NCBI RefSeq assembly: GCF_001540865.1 | Contig: NC_033636.1 | Coordinates: 177,778-241,777 of the forward strand | Length of the DNA: 64,000 bases | Source: Ananas comosus | Lineage: Eukaryota > Streptophyta > Magnoliopsida > Poales > Bromeliaceae | Reading direction: 5' to 3' | Part shown: in pieces, positions 16,346-28,177 of the stretch | How the letters are laid out: each line of letters starts with the position of its first letter | How positions within the stretch are numbered: position 1 is the stretch's first letter | Made by a program: the position numbers and the translations under genes | The notes under the pieces: generated by a model | What the model saw: only the letters and a program-made list of their open reading frames with translations | The model's database searches: none | Told to the model about the DNA's origin: nothing

Positions 16346-18023
16346 AAATAGAGTATTTTTTTTACCATACTTTTTCACCTTTTAATAAAAAAAATATATA
16401 ATCAAAGAAGAAAAGATAAAGTACTTTGTGCGCATTACTGTACTGCACGCATGTACAAAAATTTGGAGCTATACAATAAATGAAAGAGGGGGAAAGGTCT
16501 AGGAATTTCATTTAATAAGACAAGCTCGAACCATTGTACATGCATGGGAAGAATCCTGTCTCCATTGAATTTATTCGGTAGACCATGTTCACCACATCAT
16601 CCGTGGACCACTCTCTCGCATTGCTGTGCGTCAAAAAAAATAGACGTAAATATTACAATATTCGCATCTCAAGATATGTTTTTCAAGACAAATTTTAATT
16701 TATAACGTTTCTAGCTTTTTTAATACTAAAAATTCAAAGAAGTTGTCAAAAATTTCAGATGGATATAAGTTTAGATCTTAAAACTTGTTTGGAAGTGAAA
16801 AGTCGGAGTTTGAACTCAGGAGGAGCTCAAAGAACTCGTGTTGTTTCAGACTTTCAAGGGAATTTGGTGTGAGTAGCATGTCAAAGTTGAAGAGAAAAGT
16901 TGTTGCAAGAGATCAGGAATGACAATTTGCATTAGTCATGAGTCGAAACCGTATGAACGATATTTTTAATATTTTCTGTTCCACTTTTAGATTTAGAACT
17001 TTTTAATAGACCGAAAATGTGGGTGTAAATTGAGTGCAGAAAATTAAATAAGAATAGCAGCCTGATGAGATCCGTATTTAGAATGTTATGTTTTGATAGT
17101 ATATAAAAATAGGGATAATTTTATATAGCTCCTATAAACATACTGAAAATCAAATATATCTATATAAAGTTGAGATTTTCAGATTTATCCCTCAAAAACT
17201 CCTAACAATTTTAAATAATTCTTCTGTTAATGTCCGTTAGAAAAATATAGTTAACCATAAGTAAAGTACTTAATCTTGGTTAGTGAGTGGAATAAATTGA
17301 TATTTTTATCTCTCTGATATTATATATCTCTTGATATTATATATCTTCTTTTCTCAATCAAAATCCTAATTCGATCAAAAATCTATAAATAGAAACTTTT
17401 CTTCTTCTTCCTTTCTCTTTTTCATGCTAGTTTTAAATCTGTAATTCGGATTTTTTTATTCGCATTTATCTACAATACATGCTGTTCGCTCATGTCGAGC
17501 GCCGAAAATAAGTATTATATAAGTAAAGGAGAAAGGGAGTAAGAGAAGAGGTAGAAAAGAGCCTGCGACAATAGTGGATTAGATTAGTTTTTATAGAGGA
17601 AAAAGATGACCGTTGAAAATTTTTTTGGAAGGACATTTAAGTACAATTCTAACAAGAGAAACTTTTGGAGGAACATATTTGTAATCACAAAAATTGACAT
17701 TTCACTTATCTTCTGTTAAAAAATAAATACTAAGCTAACGGTGATAAATTAGAGGAGCAAATAAGAATATCACCGGATTTTGAAGGAATAAATTTAAAAT
17801 TTTGAACTTTATAGGAATATATCTGCTATTCCACTGTATGAAAAAAATTTCATGCAGCTCTGGCGGCAATGCAGTGGTGGGGCATGATGGAAATCACAAT
17901 ATAAATGCGGAGCAAAATAGTTTTTTTACATCTAAACTAATTGGAATTAGATATTTAACCCATAATTTACCACTATTTTCTAATAGCACATATATTTTTG
18001 GGAATAAATTTGGGAAGACAGAC
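16346..18023. other. Intergenic, no gene seen
   Basis: AT-rich sequence. Open frames, such as one near 17802-18095, have no recognisable domain and run into the hAT-type element. No convincing repeat ends are visible. Confidence 0.4.
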
Positions 18024-18031
18024 TTTTGCAC

Positions 18032-18653
18032 TAGGGGTGTCATCGAGCTGAACATGAGCAAGCTGAGGTTGGCTCGTGTTCGACTTGTTTTATAAATGAG
18101 TCAAACACGCGCCGAATACGAATTGACTTATGAATAAAAATTTAAAAAGATTAAAAAATATATATAAAAAATAAATTTATAAGATCATACCTGTTATACT
18201 TTGATCTAATAGTTAACATTTTATTGTACCCGAGATCCAAGTTCGAATCCTAGTCGATTCACATTTCTAGCTAAGTTTATTTCTAAATGAAATAAACAAA
18301 GCGGATGACGTGCTATCTATCTCTCAAAAAAAAAAAAAAATTATTTTACACATAAATGAATCATTTTATAATTGTATTGAGCTTTATATTTAGGCTGGCC
18401 TAAAAACAAATAATAAAATTTTATTTATATACATATATAATTATTTATTTATATATTAAATATAAAATAGATATATACGATGTTTATCGAGCTGAACACG
18501 AACGAGCTGACCCAACTCGTGTTCGTTTGTGTATTAACGAATTGAAAATTTTAGTTTGTGCTCCGCTTGTTTATAAACGAGCGATCAGATTTTGAGCTCA
18601 TTTCGAGCTGAACACGAGCTGGCTCGCGAACAGCGAGCTGGATTAGCACCCTA
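18032..18653. mobile_element. hAT-type MITE with 8-base target duplication, nested SINE
   Basis: The element begins TAGGGGTGTCATCGAGCTGA and ends GGATTAGCACCCTA. The flanks TTTTGCAC (18024-18031) and TTTTGCAC (18654-18661) are identical, an 8-base duplication diagnostic of hAT. The interior repeats GAGCTGAACACGAGC words in both orientations. A SINE lies inside at 18213-18344. No transposase is encoded. Confidence 0.85.
18213..18344 (+). repeat. tRNA-derived SINE, nested
   Basis: It has the B-box-like AGTTCGAATCCTAG, then the shared body TTCTAGCTAAGTTTATTTCT and the tail ATCTATCTCTC followed by a poly-A run. It sits inside the hAT-type element, so it inserted later. Same family as 5019-5166 (minus), 42571-42675 (plus) and 46034-46166 (minus). 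Confidence 0.7.
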
Positions 18654-18797
18654 TTTTGCACGAAGTTGTATGCATTTATTTATTTATTTTTTAAAATTAA
18701 TCCTGCTCAACTTTTAAATGTTTGAAACCAAGGAAGTTTAGCCCAATCAATTGAAATAAAAATACCTTATAGTGAACAAATCAATTGAAAAAATTAA

Positions 18798-19183
18798 CGG
18801 CATGTTTGGTTCACTTATTTTAGACTATGGAATCGGAATGTAATTTATTGATTTCGATAGTTGTCATTTATTTTATAGGAATCAGATTTCGATTCCCATT
18901 CCACTCCGGAATAGGAATGGTCAAATCCATTTATGATCCAATCCGACTTTGAATTCCGGATTGACTCATTCCAAAGTACACTATTCAAAATCCTTTTTCA
19001 CCAACAATCTCCTCTCTCTTCATCGCTTTTTTCTTTCTTAATCAAAACCCTCTCTCAAAAATTTTAAATTTTCATTCCAATAATGAACCAAATATTTTTG
19101 GCTGATTCGTCATTTTATTTTCTATTCCAAAACAATTCAATTCTATTTTTCATTTCTATTCTAATCATGAACCAAACATGCCC
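18798..19183. mobile_element. Tourist/Harbinger-type MITE with TAA duplication
   Basis: The ends are CGGCATGTTTGGTTCA and TGAACCAAACATGCCC, inverted copies. TAA lies directly outside each end (18795-18797 and 19184-19186). Length 386 bases, noncoding, with internal palindromic ATTCC/GGAAT words. Confidence 0.8.
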
Positions 19184-19186
19184 TAA

Positions 19187-20640
19187 CTGCTAATAGCTAA
19201 TCAAGCCTTAAAATTCAATTAAAATAAATTGACTTAATTAATTAGAAAAAGCAAATAAAATAATTAGAACTTAAAAAGGCGTTAATTAACCGTTCTGATC
19301 GAAAGTTCGGAGAAACGGACGGAGATGCACCAGAGGGTCTAGGGATGACGTGGTGAACCGGGTCCACGCAGGTAATCTCCCTTCTTCTTTTATTTTGATT
19401 GGTTGAGCGCTACTTCATTAATTATATATTAAACAAACCAACTCCACGGTTCCCAACGCCCAACGCCCGATTCGCCCCAGTGGCATACGACCGTAAATAT
19501 CGTCCCGAACAAGGGCATAATTGTAAATCCAGTTCCCTCCAACTATACTTCCGTACAAAATCTATTCCGGTCCCCGGGGATATCAATAATATCATACACG
19601 CCCTATAATTCCCGTTGATAGAAAATTTTTTTATAGGTCCCTCACTTTCAAAGTTATTTTCAAAAGGCACTTAGCTTTTTATTGTACAATTCAAGAATTC
19701 AAATCTTGATTTTTTTTTTGGGATAAAATTTACTGCTTAATATTTTATCTTTCTATTTTTTGTTCTTTTAGTGCAGTTTTACTTTTTTGTTTATCCTTCT
19801 ATTTTTAAAAAATTTTCTAAAACATAAGTGATCGACCTCTGTATAATTTTTTTTCTATAGTATGCAATATTTACTGTCTTTTTTAGAGCATCTAATACTT
19901 TCGGTGTTGAGCTAAATATGCTACTAAATTCTTTTAAATTAAAAAAATTTATATTGAAATTAAATCTAAAGCTGTCAGACTATAGTCATGATCTATATGA
20001 AGAATAGTAAGAATTATTGAAGTTAAGATAAGGTTTATTTTGTCAAAAATAATAAAAGTTTAAATAGCAAAAATCTCACTTAAATAAAATATAGATATTT
20101 AGAACTTAGTAACAAAAAAAGGATTAGAGACTAAAATGAACAACATATAAAGATTAGGGACTAGCGGTAAAGAATTGTAGTAGTTCCGGACCAAAGCCGA
20201 ATGCAATTAGCCTAAAAGTTAAATGTGGAAATATACATAATTTACGTGAACTATAGACTATTTAATTTTTATGATTTAAGTCGGTAAATAAAATTTTGAC
20301 TTTTAAGTTTAAACTAGTTACTTACTTTAATAAAGTTTTAATGGTCAAAATTGTATAAAATATATACTAATTAAATTTGTAAAAATTTTAAAGTTAAAGT
20401 ATTATTGACAGTCTCAAATCAAAAAAATTAAAAAATTGAATAATAAAATAAAAATTTTAAAAAATTGAATAATGAACTCAAAGCAGTATATAGTTTCGGT
20501 TGGTTTCTTTGCTCAACTCAAAATAGTCCATAGTTCAGATAAATTCGTGGTGATTTTACCTACAGAGAGACGCTTTTGACAATATATGAAAAGTGAGGGA
20601 CCTCTGTGAAAATTACCCTTCCCCATCTCTTTCTCAACCT
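19187..20640. other. Intergenic upstream of FPPS
   Basis: No gene recognised. Two overlapping open frames near 19399-19670 on opposite strands lack a family. The right part (about 20220-20600) contains the CTCAAAATAGTCCATAGTTC type of repeat that also occurs near 44470-44530. The long-range promoter of the downstream gene probably lies here. Confidence 0.4.
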
Positions 20641-20657
20641 CTCACTCCCCCTCAGAT

Positions 20658-20659
<2 letters not shown>

Positions 20660-20697
<38 letters not shown>

Positions 20698-20795
20698 CTC
20701 AGCTCCCGCTCCCTCACGTGATATAAATACTCCTATTCGCCCCTCGCTCGTCCTATTCTCGCTCTTATTCCCATCGTCGTCTTCGTCGAGCGCGC

Positions 20796-20831
<36 letters not shown>

Positions 20832-20892
20832 GGGGGGAGCGGCGAGGGTTTCGGCCATGGGGAGTGCGATCGACGTGAAGGCGACGTTCCGC
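20660..20892 (+). other. Second copy of FPPS promoter and exon-1 start, ending at an N
   Basis: This stretch repeats the sequence found about 230 bases downstream. It has a (CT)n run, a G-box (20715-20720), TATAAATA (20722-20729), a (GA)n run, then ATG at 20857 and the first twelve codons of the FPPS frame. It stops at the single N at 20893, after which the (CT)n run begins again. The two copies differ mainly between the TATA box and the (GA)n run. An artefact of joining two haplotypes or contig ends is the simplest reading. Confidence 0.8.
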
Positions 20893-20893
20893 N

Positions 20894-20927
<34 letters not shown>

Positions 20928-20944
20928 CTCAGCTCCCGCTCCCT

Positions 20945-20959
20945 CACGTGATATAAATA
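20945..20959 (+). promoter_or_regulatory. G-box and TATA box of FPPS
   Basis: CACGTG at 20945-20950 (within TCACGTGA) is separated by a single base from TATAAATA at 20952-20959. The start codon follows at 21087. The G-box is bound by plant bZIP and bHLH factors. Immediately downstream lies a (GA)n leader of about 40 bases. The same pair is present in the duplicated copy at 20715-20729. Confidence 0.65.
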
Positions 20960-21016
20960 CTCCTATTCGCCCCTCGCTCGTCCTAAGGTCGCTCTGATTC
21001 CGATCGACGTCTACAT

Positions 21017-21061
<45 letters not shown>

Positions 21062-21086
21062 GGGGGGAGCGGCGAGGGTTTCGGCC

Positions 21087-24000
21087 ATGGGGAGTGCGAT
21101 CGACGTGAAGGCGACGTTCCGCGACATCTACCACCGCCTCAAGGCGGAGCTCCTCGACGACCCCGCCTTCGACTTCACCGACGAGTCGCGCCAATGGATC
21201 GATCGGGTACGTGCGCGCATCCTCCCCCCGCATTGCCTCGATCTTCCATCGATTCGGCGTGATCTAGGGTTTCGGGATGGATCACTCCTCCGATTCCGAG
21301 ATCTCTGTGTCTTTTGGCCAAATTTGAGGGGTTTTATGTAGATTCTGCGTTGCTAGATGTTCGATCTCCTTGCTGGGACAAGCATTTGCGTTGGTTGTGC
21401 AATTTTAGTGATCTGGTAGTAGATTGTGGTATAATGAATTGGATTCTCTTTAATTTACTACCCCGACAAAAAGAAAAGAAAAGGAAAAAGAGAAGGACGG
21501 ATTAGATCCGGTTTGGAGGGAGGAGTGGTGGTTATTAAAGGGACAATGCTTTGTCTTGTTGCTATAAGTTTACAGTGCATTTTTAACTTCAGCTAAGTTG
21601 GTAGGTTGACAAATGCTGCTATCACCATTCAAAAGTTAGTCTTAGGTAGAATTTAGGGTTTTTTTTTTTTTTTTTTTTTTATTTGCTCAATAGAAACTGT
21701 CAAAGATTGGAACAAAGAATGTTTCTTTATTGCTGAATTTATAGTTTAAGAAAAGTTTCAGAAACCGATTAAATAGAAGCAGTGTAGTTTTTCGCCGATT
21801 AAACAGAAGCTGTGTAGTTCGAACAACTGAAGATTGTTTCATAAAGAATTGGGAACTTTTCAGCTGTCGCTTTTGTATCTTCTTTTGTGTATTGATGGTG
21901 CATTTGATCAAATGATGGGCTGTGGATCACATAGTAGCGAGTAGGCTTCTCTGAGAAAATTTGTGTTTCTATGTTTTTGCTCTGTTCTTTAGGTATAGGA
22001 CTTCAATAACAAACTGTTCTGTTGCCACATTACTTGTATTAAAGCATAGCTAGAACTTTGACCAATTGAGAAGTTTAATGTGCTTGGCTGCAAAGTCTCT
22101 GGAACTTAAATGTGCTTATTCTCACTTAAAAGTACAAGACGGCCTACACTCATCTTATTGTATTAGGACTCTGAATTTCGTTTATGCATGTACTGGTCCT
22201 GCTGCTTGAATCCCTACATTTGAAACATAAAACTGACACTAATGATCAAAATTTGACTCATAATCTGTTTACTGGTTATGGCTAATAGCTCTGCTTCATT
22301 GACACTGCAGTTGTTTATTTGGATATAGTCTACCTACTGTCACTAAGCTGTCCAATTAGTGTGTATCAGAGGAGAAGGCATGCTCCTCATTTTTCTCGTG
22401 TTGTAGTTAACGTCATCTGGTTCCATAGCAGCATGAATGGCTTTTCAGATTTTTTTTTTTCTTTATTAATAATTACAGTTTGACCCTATTTAATGCTCTT
22501 ATAACTTCATTTTGATACAGATGTTGGACTACAATGTGCCTGGAGGTTAGAGAATTCTCTATTTCTGAGGAAATGATGAAATGCATATGTTTAAGCAGTC
22601 CCTGACTTGACAGATATGACTACTGGTAGGGAAACTAAACCGTGGACTATCAGTGATTGATAGCTACAAGTTGTTAAAAGCCGGTGTTGAGGTCACTGAA
22701 GATGAAATCTTTCTTGGGTGTGCCCTTGGTTGGTGCATTGAATGGGTAAAAAGCACTTTCTTTCTTATGAAACTCTTCTTTAGAAAATACGATCTATTTT
22801 ATAAAGTCATCCTCATGGTTCAATTCTTATCCCTTTACAACTGCAATTTGCAGCTTCAAGCATATTTCCTTGTACTTGATGATATTATGGACAATTCTCA
22901 TACAAGACGTGGTCAGCTTTGTTGGTTTAGAGTTCCCAAGGTTAGTTTAGTAATTCCTCTCTTGTATATTATACTAAATATGAATTTTTCTTATTGCTAA
23001 ATATGTAGGACATTAAAATACTTCAAATTTGATTGATCATCACTGTCATCATGGTCGTGTTTTTGCATAATCTTCAAACTTTGAATATCAGCTAAACTTG
23101 GAAACAACAAATCTTATGGCGATCTCATAGCAGCATTTTTCTATTATTTTCTCCCTGTGATCTTCAGTCAAATTGATTTTTCTGTTTGTTGGGTCTGTGC
23201 TTTCATTGATATCTTAGGGCATGTTCGGTTTGTGATTGGAACTGGAGATAGGAGACAGATTCGGAATGTGCTTGAAAAGTAATGGGGATGAACAATTCCC
23301 TTAGTTTATTTGATTAGCAATTGGAACAGGGTAGGGAATGAGTAATTGCGATTTAACATGAGTCGAGATTAAAGATCACAGGATTTAGCAAATTCCACTT
23401 GACCTTGAGATGAAAGTTGGAATGTGATTCTCTCTGGCAAGCGGTTGGCATGGGAGATGATTGTCCCTGTCCCGTTCAAAGCGCAAAATTTCTTGACCAA
23501 GAATGCCACTAGATTGTACTCACAATCTAGGTCAAATGTAAAGCAATTTTGAAGACATGTAGTTTGTTGAAAGTAATGGGACTACTAGTTACTTATTTGA
23601 TCTCATCATTTTATCGCTAGTTATCAGTATGGGAAAACTCAAAATTAGCTTGGCATGTCCAGATATTGAACTTCAAATTTGATTGAAACTTTAGGCAAAT
23701 TATTGTTATTTTCCTTAATAATTTGAACAGCACTTACCTCAGTAATAGAAAGGACATTTGGGTAGTTGTTCATTTCTGTGGCCTTTTGTTCCATAAGTTT
23801 TCCTCCTTTCCCTTTTTCTTCGCACGGGGATAGGTGGTCCTATATATTTGCTGCAATTTTTCAGCAACTTTTAGCAGAATTTATATTATGCCCTTGCAGA
23901 TTAAACTAGAATCTGTATAAGCAGAAATAAGATGAATGAAAGGATGGATAAGCTTCTGGAAGAGAATTCGAAGACAATGTATTCCTTATAGTGCCCAGCT

Positions 24001-27000
24001 GATCTGTTCTTGCTGAGCTTTAACCTTGCTGGTATTTTGTGGCTAAAATATGCGAAATATGTCTGTCTTCTGGTAGTTGTTGAGGTTATGCATGGAAAAA
24101 TCATTGCAGATAGAACTTCACGCAGTGATAATAAGTTTTTAGCATCAAAATTCAATTTTTGACAGCATGTTTCTTGATAGATAAACTAAACTTCTATTGC
24201 TGTGATGTACTTAAGGCACTAGCTACATTACCAAGAAAACTAAGAGCTTCTAAATTTGAAAGAAAGTGATCATTGACTTTGTTTATTTTGTTTCTTCCAC
24301 TATCATCTCTCTTAACTAATTCGCATCATTGACATGTTTGTGATAACAAATTGCAGTTGCTAAGAAATAAGGAGGAAGTGTGAGAAAACACACCTAGAGC
24401 CAAATGTTAGCCGAGGCCCGCACTTTGCGGGACCTCTCGGTCAAATACTGTGCTTTGTAACCTGTTATTTTTCTCGGTCGCTGGCGGCTTTTTCTTCTAT
24501 TTTCTTGAAGCATATCCCCTATTTGTGAGCGTTTTTCTCTTCTTTCACTTTTTCTTTCTTTTCTAGAGGCCTGGCTGCCTCACCATGTAGCCTAATTCAC
24601 TATCTAATTGAATGAAGCGGTAGCATGCTACTATTTCTCAGAAAAAAAGAAATAAGGAGGAAGTGCAAAATCCCATGTGTTCTGGCACGAGCAAAAAGTG
24701 TAGCACTTTGTCCTCTGGTTGTGGCAAACTGCTATGCTTTGAACAGCAGGGACATAAATGGAATCAGGCTAATGCTGCAGGGAAATATTTTGATGTTCTC
24801 CTAGAAATTATACTTATGTAGAAACTTGTGCAGACAGAACCTTAGCTCTCCAGCTAAATATTAGTAGTAGATATTCATGTTCCATCTCAAAATATGTGGA
24901 GAACACATTGTAAATACGAATAGAGGAAGTACGCAGATATTGCAACAGTGTTAGGTCTAGTATGGGCATGATATACATCTTACTGCCTTTGTTTGATAGA
25001 TTGTAACCACAACTTGACACAGCACCAGTAAGGCACGTGTCAAACCTGACTGTGAGTATACTGGTTCTCTGGTTTGGGAATTGTGTGATTAGTTCGTCGC
25101 TAACTTAATTAGACGTGTCATTTGACTACACATATTGCTGAACAATTATGCGCTATTAACTATAATTCTATCATACTCTTGGAAGAAGTAACCAATTCAT
25201 TTTATATTTTACCGTAGGTTGGTCTTATTGCCGTAAATGATGGGATTATACTTCGCAACCACATTCCTCGAATCCTTAAACAGCATTTCAAGGGAAAACC
25301 TTACTATGTAGATCTCCTTGATCTGTTCAATGAGGTACTTATCTTTTCACTTGTGTTTGTAATTGGTTTTTACTCCAGAATTTTCTACTTTATTGTAATT
25401 TCATATATTTTTTCTTCTAGGTTGAGTTCCAGACGGCATCCGGACAGATGCTAGATCTGATTACAACTCACGAAGGAGAAAAAGATCTATCAAAATACAC
25501 ACTGCCGGTGTATGTGAAAGGGCTAACATTTGATTGAACATTTTAACAATGAACTAGTATAGTTGCTAAGACATAGGCGATGGAGTAATCATACGTCATT
25601 ATTTGTTTTACAAGCGTCATTTGTCTTTTTTCATAACTTAGAGACATTTCGATTCTTTAACTTCTTTTGCTAGTGCTATGTCCTGCTGCAAAGCTATTGC
25701 TAATCATCAAGGTTACTGACATGTTGTGCAGTTACCGCCGGATTGTTCAATACAAAACAGCTTACTATTCGTTCTACCTTCCGGTAAGTTTGAGATGAAT
25801 AAATAGTTCAGTGTGCTGCTGTTGATATAACTGTTCGCATATATTTAATTTTGTTCCCATCATAGAGCTGCTATTTGCATATATTTAATTTTGTTCCCAT
25901 CATAGAGCTGCTATTCTTTATTCTGATTTTTAATTTTCTTGCCTTGCAAAATAAATTTTTTTTAATATTTATCCATTTTTGTTTATGTTGTGGACCGTGC
26001 AGTAACTTTAAGCAGCCAGGCAAGTAAGTTTTAGCTGCTGTTATGCCTATTTGTTCGGAAATGAGTGCGTCACATAATTTTCATAGATATTTATGTCCAT
26101 TTTTTAAGGGATAATCATGAAAGAATGCACGACATGATCTAGCCCTTCTCAGAGATATTTGAGTCACCGACTTAAGATGATATACTGCTATTACCTTTTA
26201 TCTTACATAGTGAAAATCAACTTCATGATGCTTAGATGCTTGCTTGTGGAAAACTTGATTGTATTGTAACCTTACTTTGGAAATTTAATTTGTTTGTTAC
26301 TTTCCCACCTCATGCCCTGACCTCTCACTAGTACTACTACTAATGTATAAAAAGAAGAAAATGAACTAAGAAACTTGTGAAACTTGAATACTAATGATAA
26401 TATTTCTACCGGATCTATCTCCAGTGTGAACTACGCAGTGAACTATATTAATACAGCAATTGTTGTATTCGTTCCCTTCTACCGGTTGTATCAAGAAGAA
26501 GGTTACTTGGGACAACTAAATTACCTTATGTTATGTTGTGAAGGTTGCTTGTGCGCTGCTAATGTCTGGAGAAAATTTGGACAACTTTGTTGACGTCAAG
26601 AACATTCTTGTTGATATGGGAACATATTTTCAAGTTCAGGTGACTCTTGCATATATAATAACATCGGCAAATTGTTTCACTTTTAACTGCCATGTGCCTT
26701 GTTATTTTCTGTCATTGATGGTTGTGTTTTCCTTTCAGGACGATTTCCTAGATTGTTTTGGTGATCCTGAATTTATTGGTAAGGTTAGTCCATGTACCTC
26801 TTTGTTGTATATAGATGTCCCAGCAGATGTGAGAAGATAAGATTCTCTTTTCTAATTCTACTTGGGTGCTCCATATATGATCAAGGATTGTTCAAGTTAT
26901 TGTACTTGATTTTTTTTTTTTTTGTGTTATAGATTGGAACTGATATTGAAGACTACAAGTGCTCTTGGCTAGTCGTGCAAGCTCTCGAGCGTGCTGATGA

Positions 27001-28177
27001 GAGCCAGAAGAAACTTTTGTCTGTAAGGCCTACCATCTTGCTCCTTTCTTTCTCAATGATGCAATGACATGGAAAGGGTAAAGGTGTAACATTCATGCTA
27101 ATCTTCAGGAGAATTATGGAAAGGCAGATTCAAAATGCGTTGCAAAAGTGAAGGCTCTGTATAAGGATCTCAATCTTGAGGTTTGAACTGAGGATATACC
27201 CCTCTTTATTTAGTTTCTTGATAATAATTGAAAATTTCCTCTTAGTTTTTTTCATAATTTTTGTCAAGATTAACAAATACAATCGATATTCGCTCTCCTA
27301 CTTTAACCATGGTTGAATCTACAAATGGCCATAATGTATTATCTTCGTTCCTCTACTGTTTTCACTTCCCTTTTCCAACATTTAAGACACCTAAACCGTA
27401 GACGTTCCCCGACGTACTGGCTAGACCATACTAAGTTGGACTCTGGAACTTGTAATCTAAACCTTTATGGCATTCTTCATCTCTCAAACAACCACAAAGC
27501 ATCTATCTGATAACCCACATCTGAAAGTTACTTGTTTAGCACCTTTTCCCTACTTCAAAACAATTTCGATTGACCCTCAACTCTTGTTGGTCTTTCTTGG
27601 TGCAATAATGAACATTTTATAGAGTATACCAGGTGAAATCAACAACTATTTAGGACTCCTAATGTTGTAACAGAATCCTCCCTCTCCCATTTGTGGATCT
27701 GTAGTACGTCTATCAACTCTGTCTAGTCTTTCATTGGATATGCCAGGTGGTCTATCTTTTTATGCTATTTGATAGTAGTAACAAACTCTTTTACGGAATC
27801 ATTATTTTTCTCACGAGAATTGGACCATGTATTTAAAAACTGGTTTCAAAGCAATGTTATCTGGTTGTTCTCCTGCTCGATTACGTAAATCTGAAATCTG
27901 AATAACATGTTCTTACATCTTGTCATTTAAAATGTAAACTCACTCACATCCTTTTCGCAAATCTCATGAAACAAGAATAGTATCTGATTATCTAATCATG
28001 ATATACTTCTCTGCTTGTTTCTCTTTTTAACTTTTTTTTAATCTCCAGGGTGTATTTGCGGACTACGAGAGCAAGAGCTATGAAAAGCTAATCTCGTCGA
28101 TCGAAGCCCAGCCGAGCAAAGCCGTGCAGGACGTGCTGAAGTCCTTCTTGCATAAGATCTACAAGAGGCAGAAGTAG
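21087..28177 (+). CDS. FPS: Farnesyl diphosphate synthase (12 exons)
   Basis: Cytosolic enzyme condensing two IPP with DMAPP to farnesyl diphosphate, the precursor of sterols, sesquiterpenes and prenyl groups. Exons by reading: 21087-21206, 22521-22545, 22630-22745, 22854-22940, 25218-25334, 25421-25509, 25732-25783, 26544-26639, 26739-26783, 26933-27022, 27109-27180, 28049-28177. All have GT-AG borders and phases that join without a gap; 345 residues, normal for plants. First aspartate-rich motif DDIMD (96-100), preceded by Tyr91 and Phe92 at -5 and -4, the pair that limits product length to C15. Then HTRRGQ, and the second motif DDFLD (235-239). The C-terminus ends in the basic KRQK. The second exon has only 25 bases. 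No transit peptide is seen, so cytosol is inferred. The gene looks complete; the 5' region is present twice. Introns include a retroposon at 24381-24646. Confidence 0.96.
23216..23490. repeat. Possible degraded MITE in FPPS intron 4
   Basis: TTAGGGCATGTTCGGTTTGT resembles a Harbinger-type MITE terminus (compare 50796 and 18798). A weak inverse, CCCGTTCAAAGCGCAAA, is near 23480. The interior GATTGGAACTGGAGATAGGA is purine-rich. Boundaries are uncertain. Confidence 0.35.
24362..24665 (+). mobile_element. SINE-like retroposon with 19-base target duplications (FPPS intron 4)
   Basis: The body (24381-24646) lies between two exact copies of AAGAAATAAGGAGGAAGTG (24362-24380 and 24647-24665). It ends in GAAGCGGTAGCATGCTACTA, TTTCTCAG and a run of A, the tail shared with the tRNA-type SINEs of this window. 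The head is different: it contains a hairpin CCCGCACTTTGCGGG inside GAGG...CCTC and no clear tRNA B box. It is therefore a different body joined to the same 3' tail. Confidence 0.8.

Noticed and set aside
18213..18344. Possible tRNA gene from a B-box-like GTTCGAATCC
   Set aside because: No cloverleaf can be drawn; the motif sits in a SINE with a poly-A tail, and similar copies occur at several places.
20857..20892. A second FPPS gene
   Set aside because: Only the promoter and twelve codons are repeated and the copy stops at an N, which fits an assembly join.
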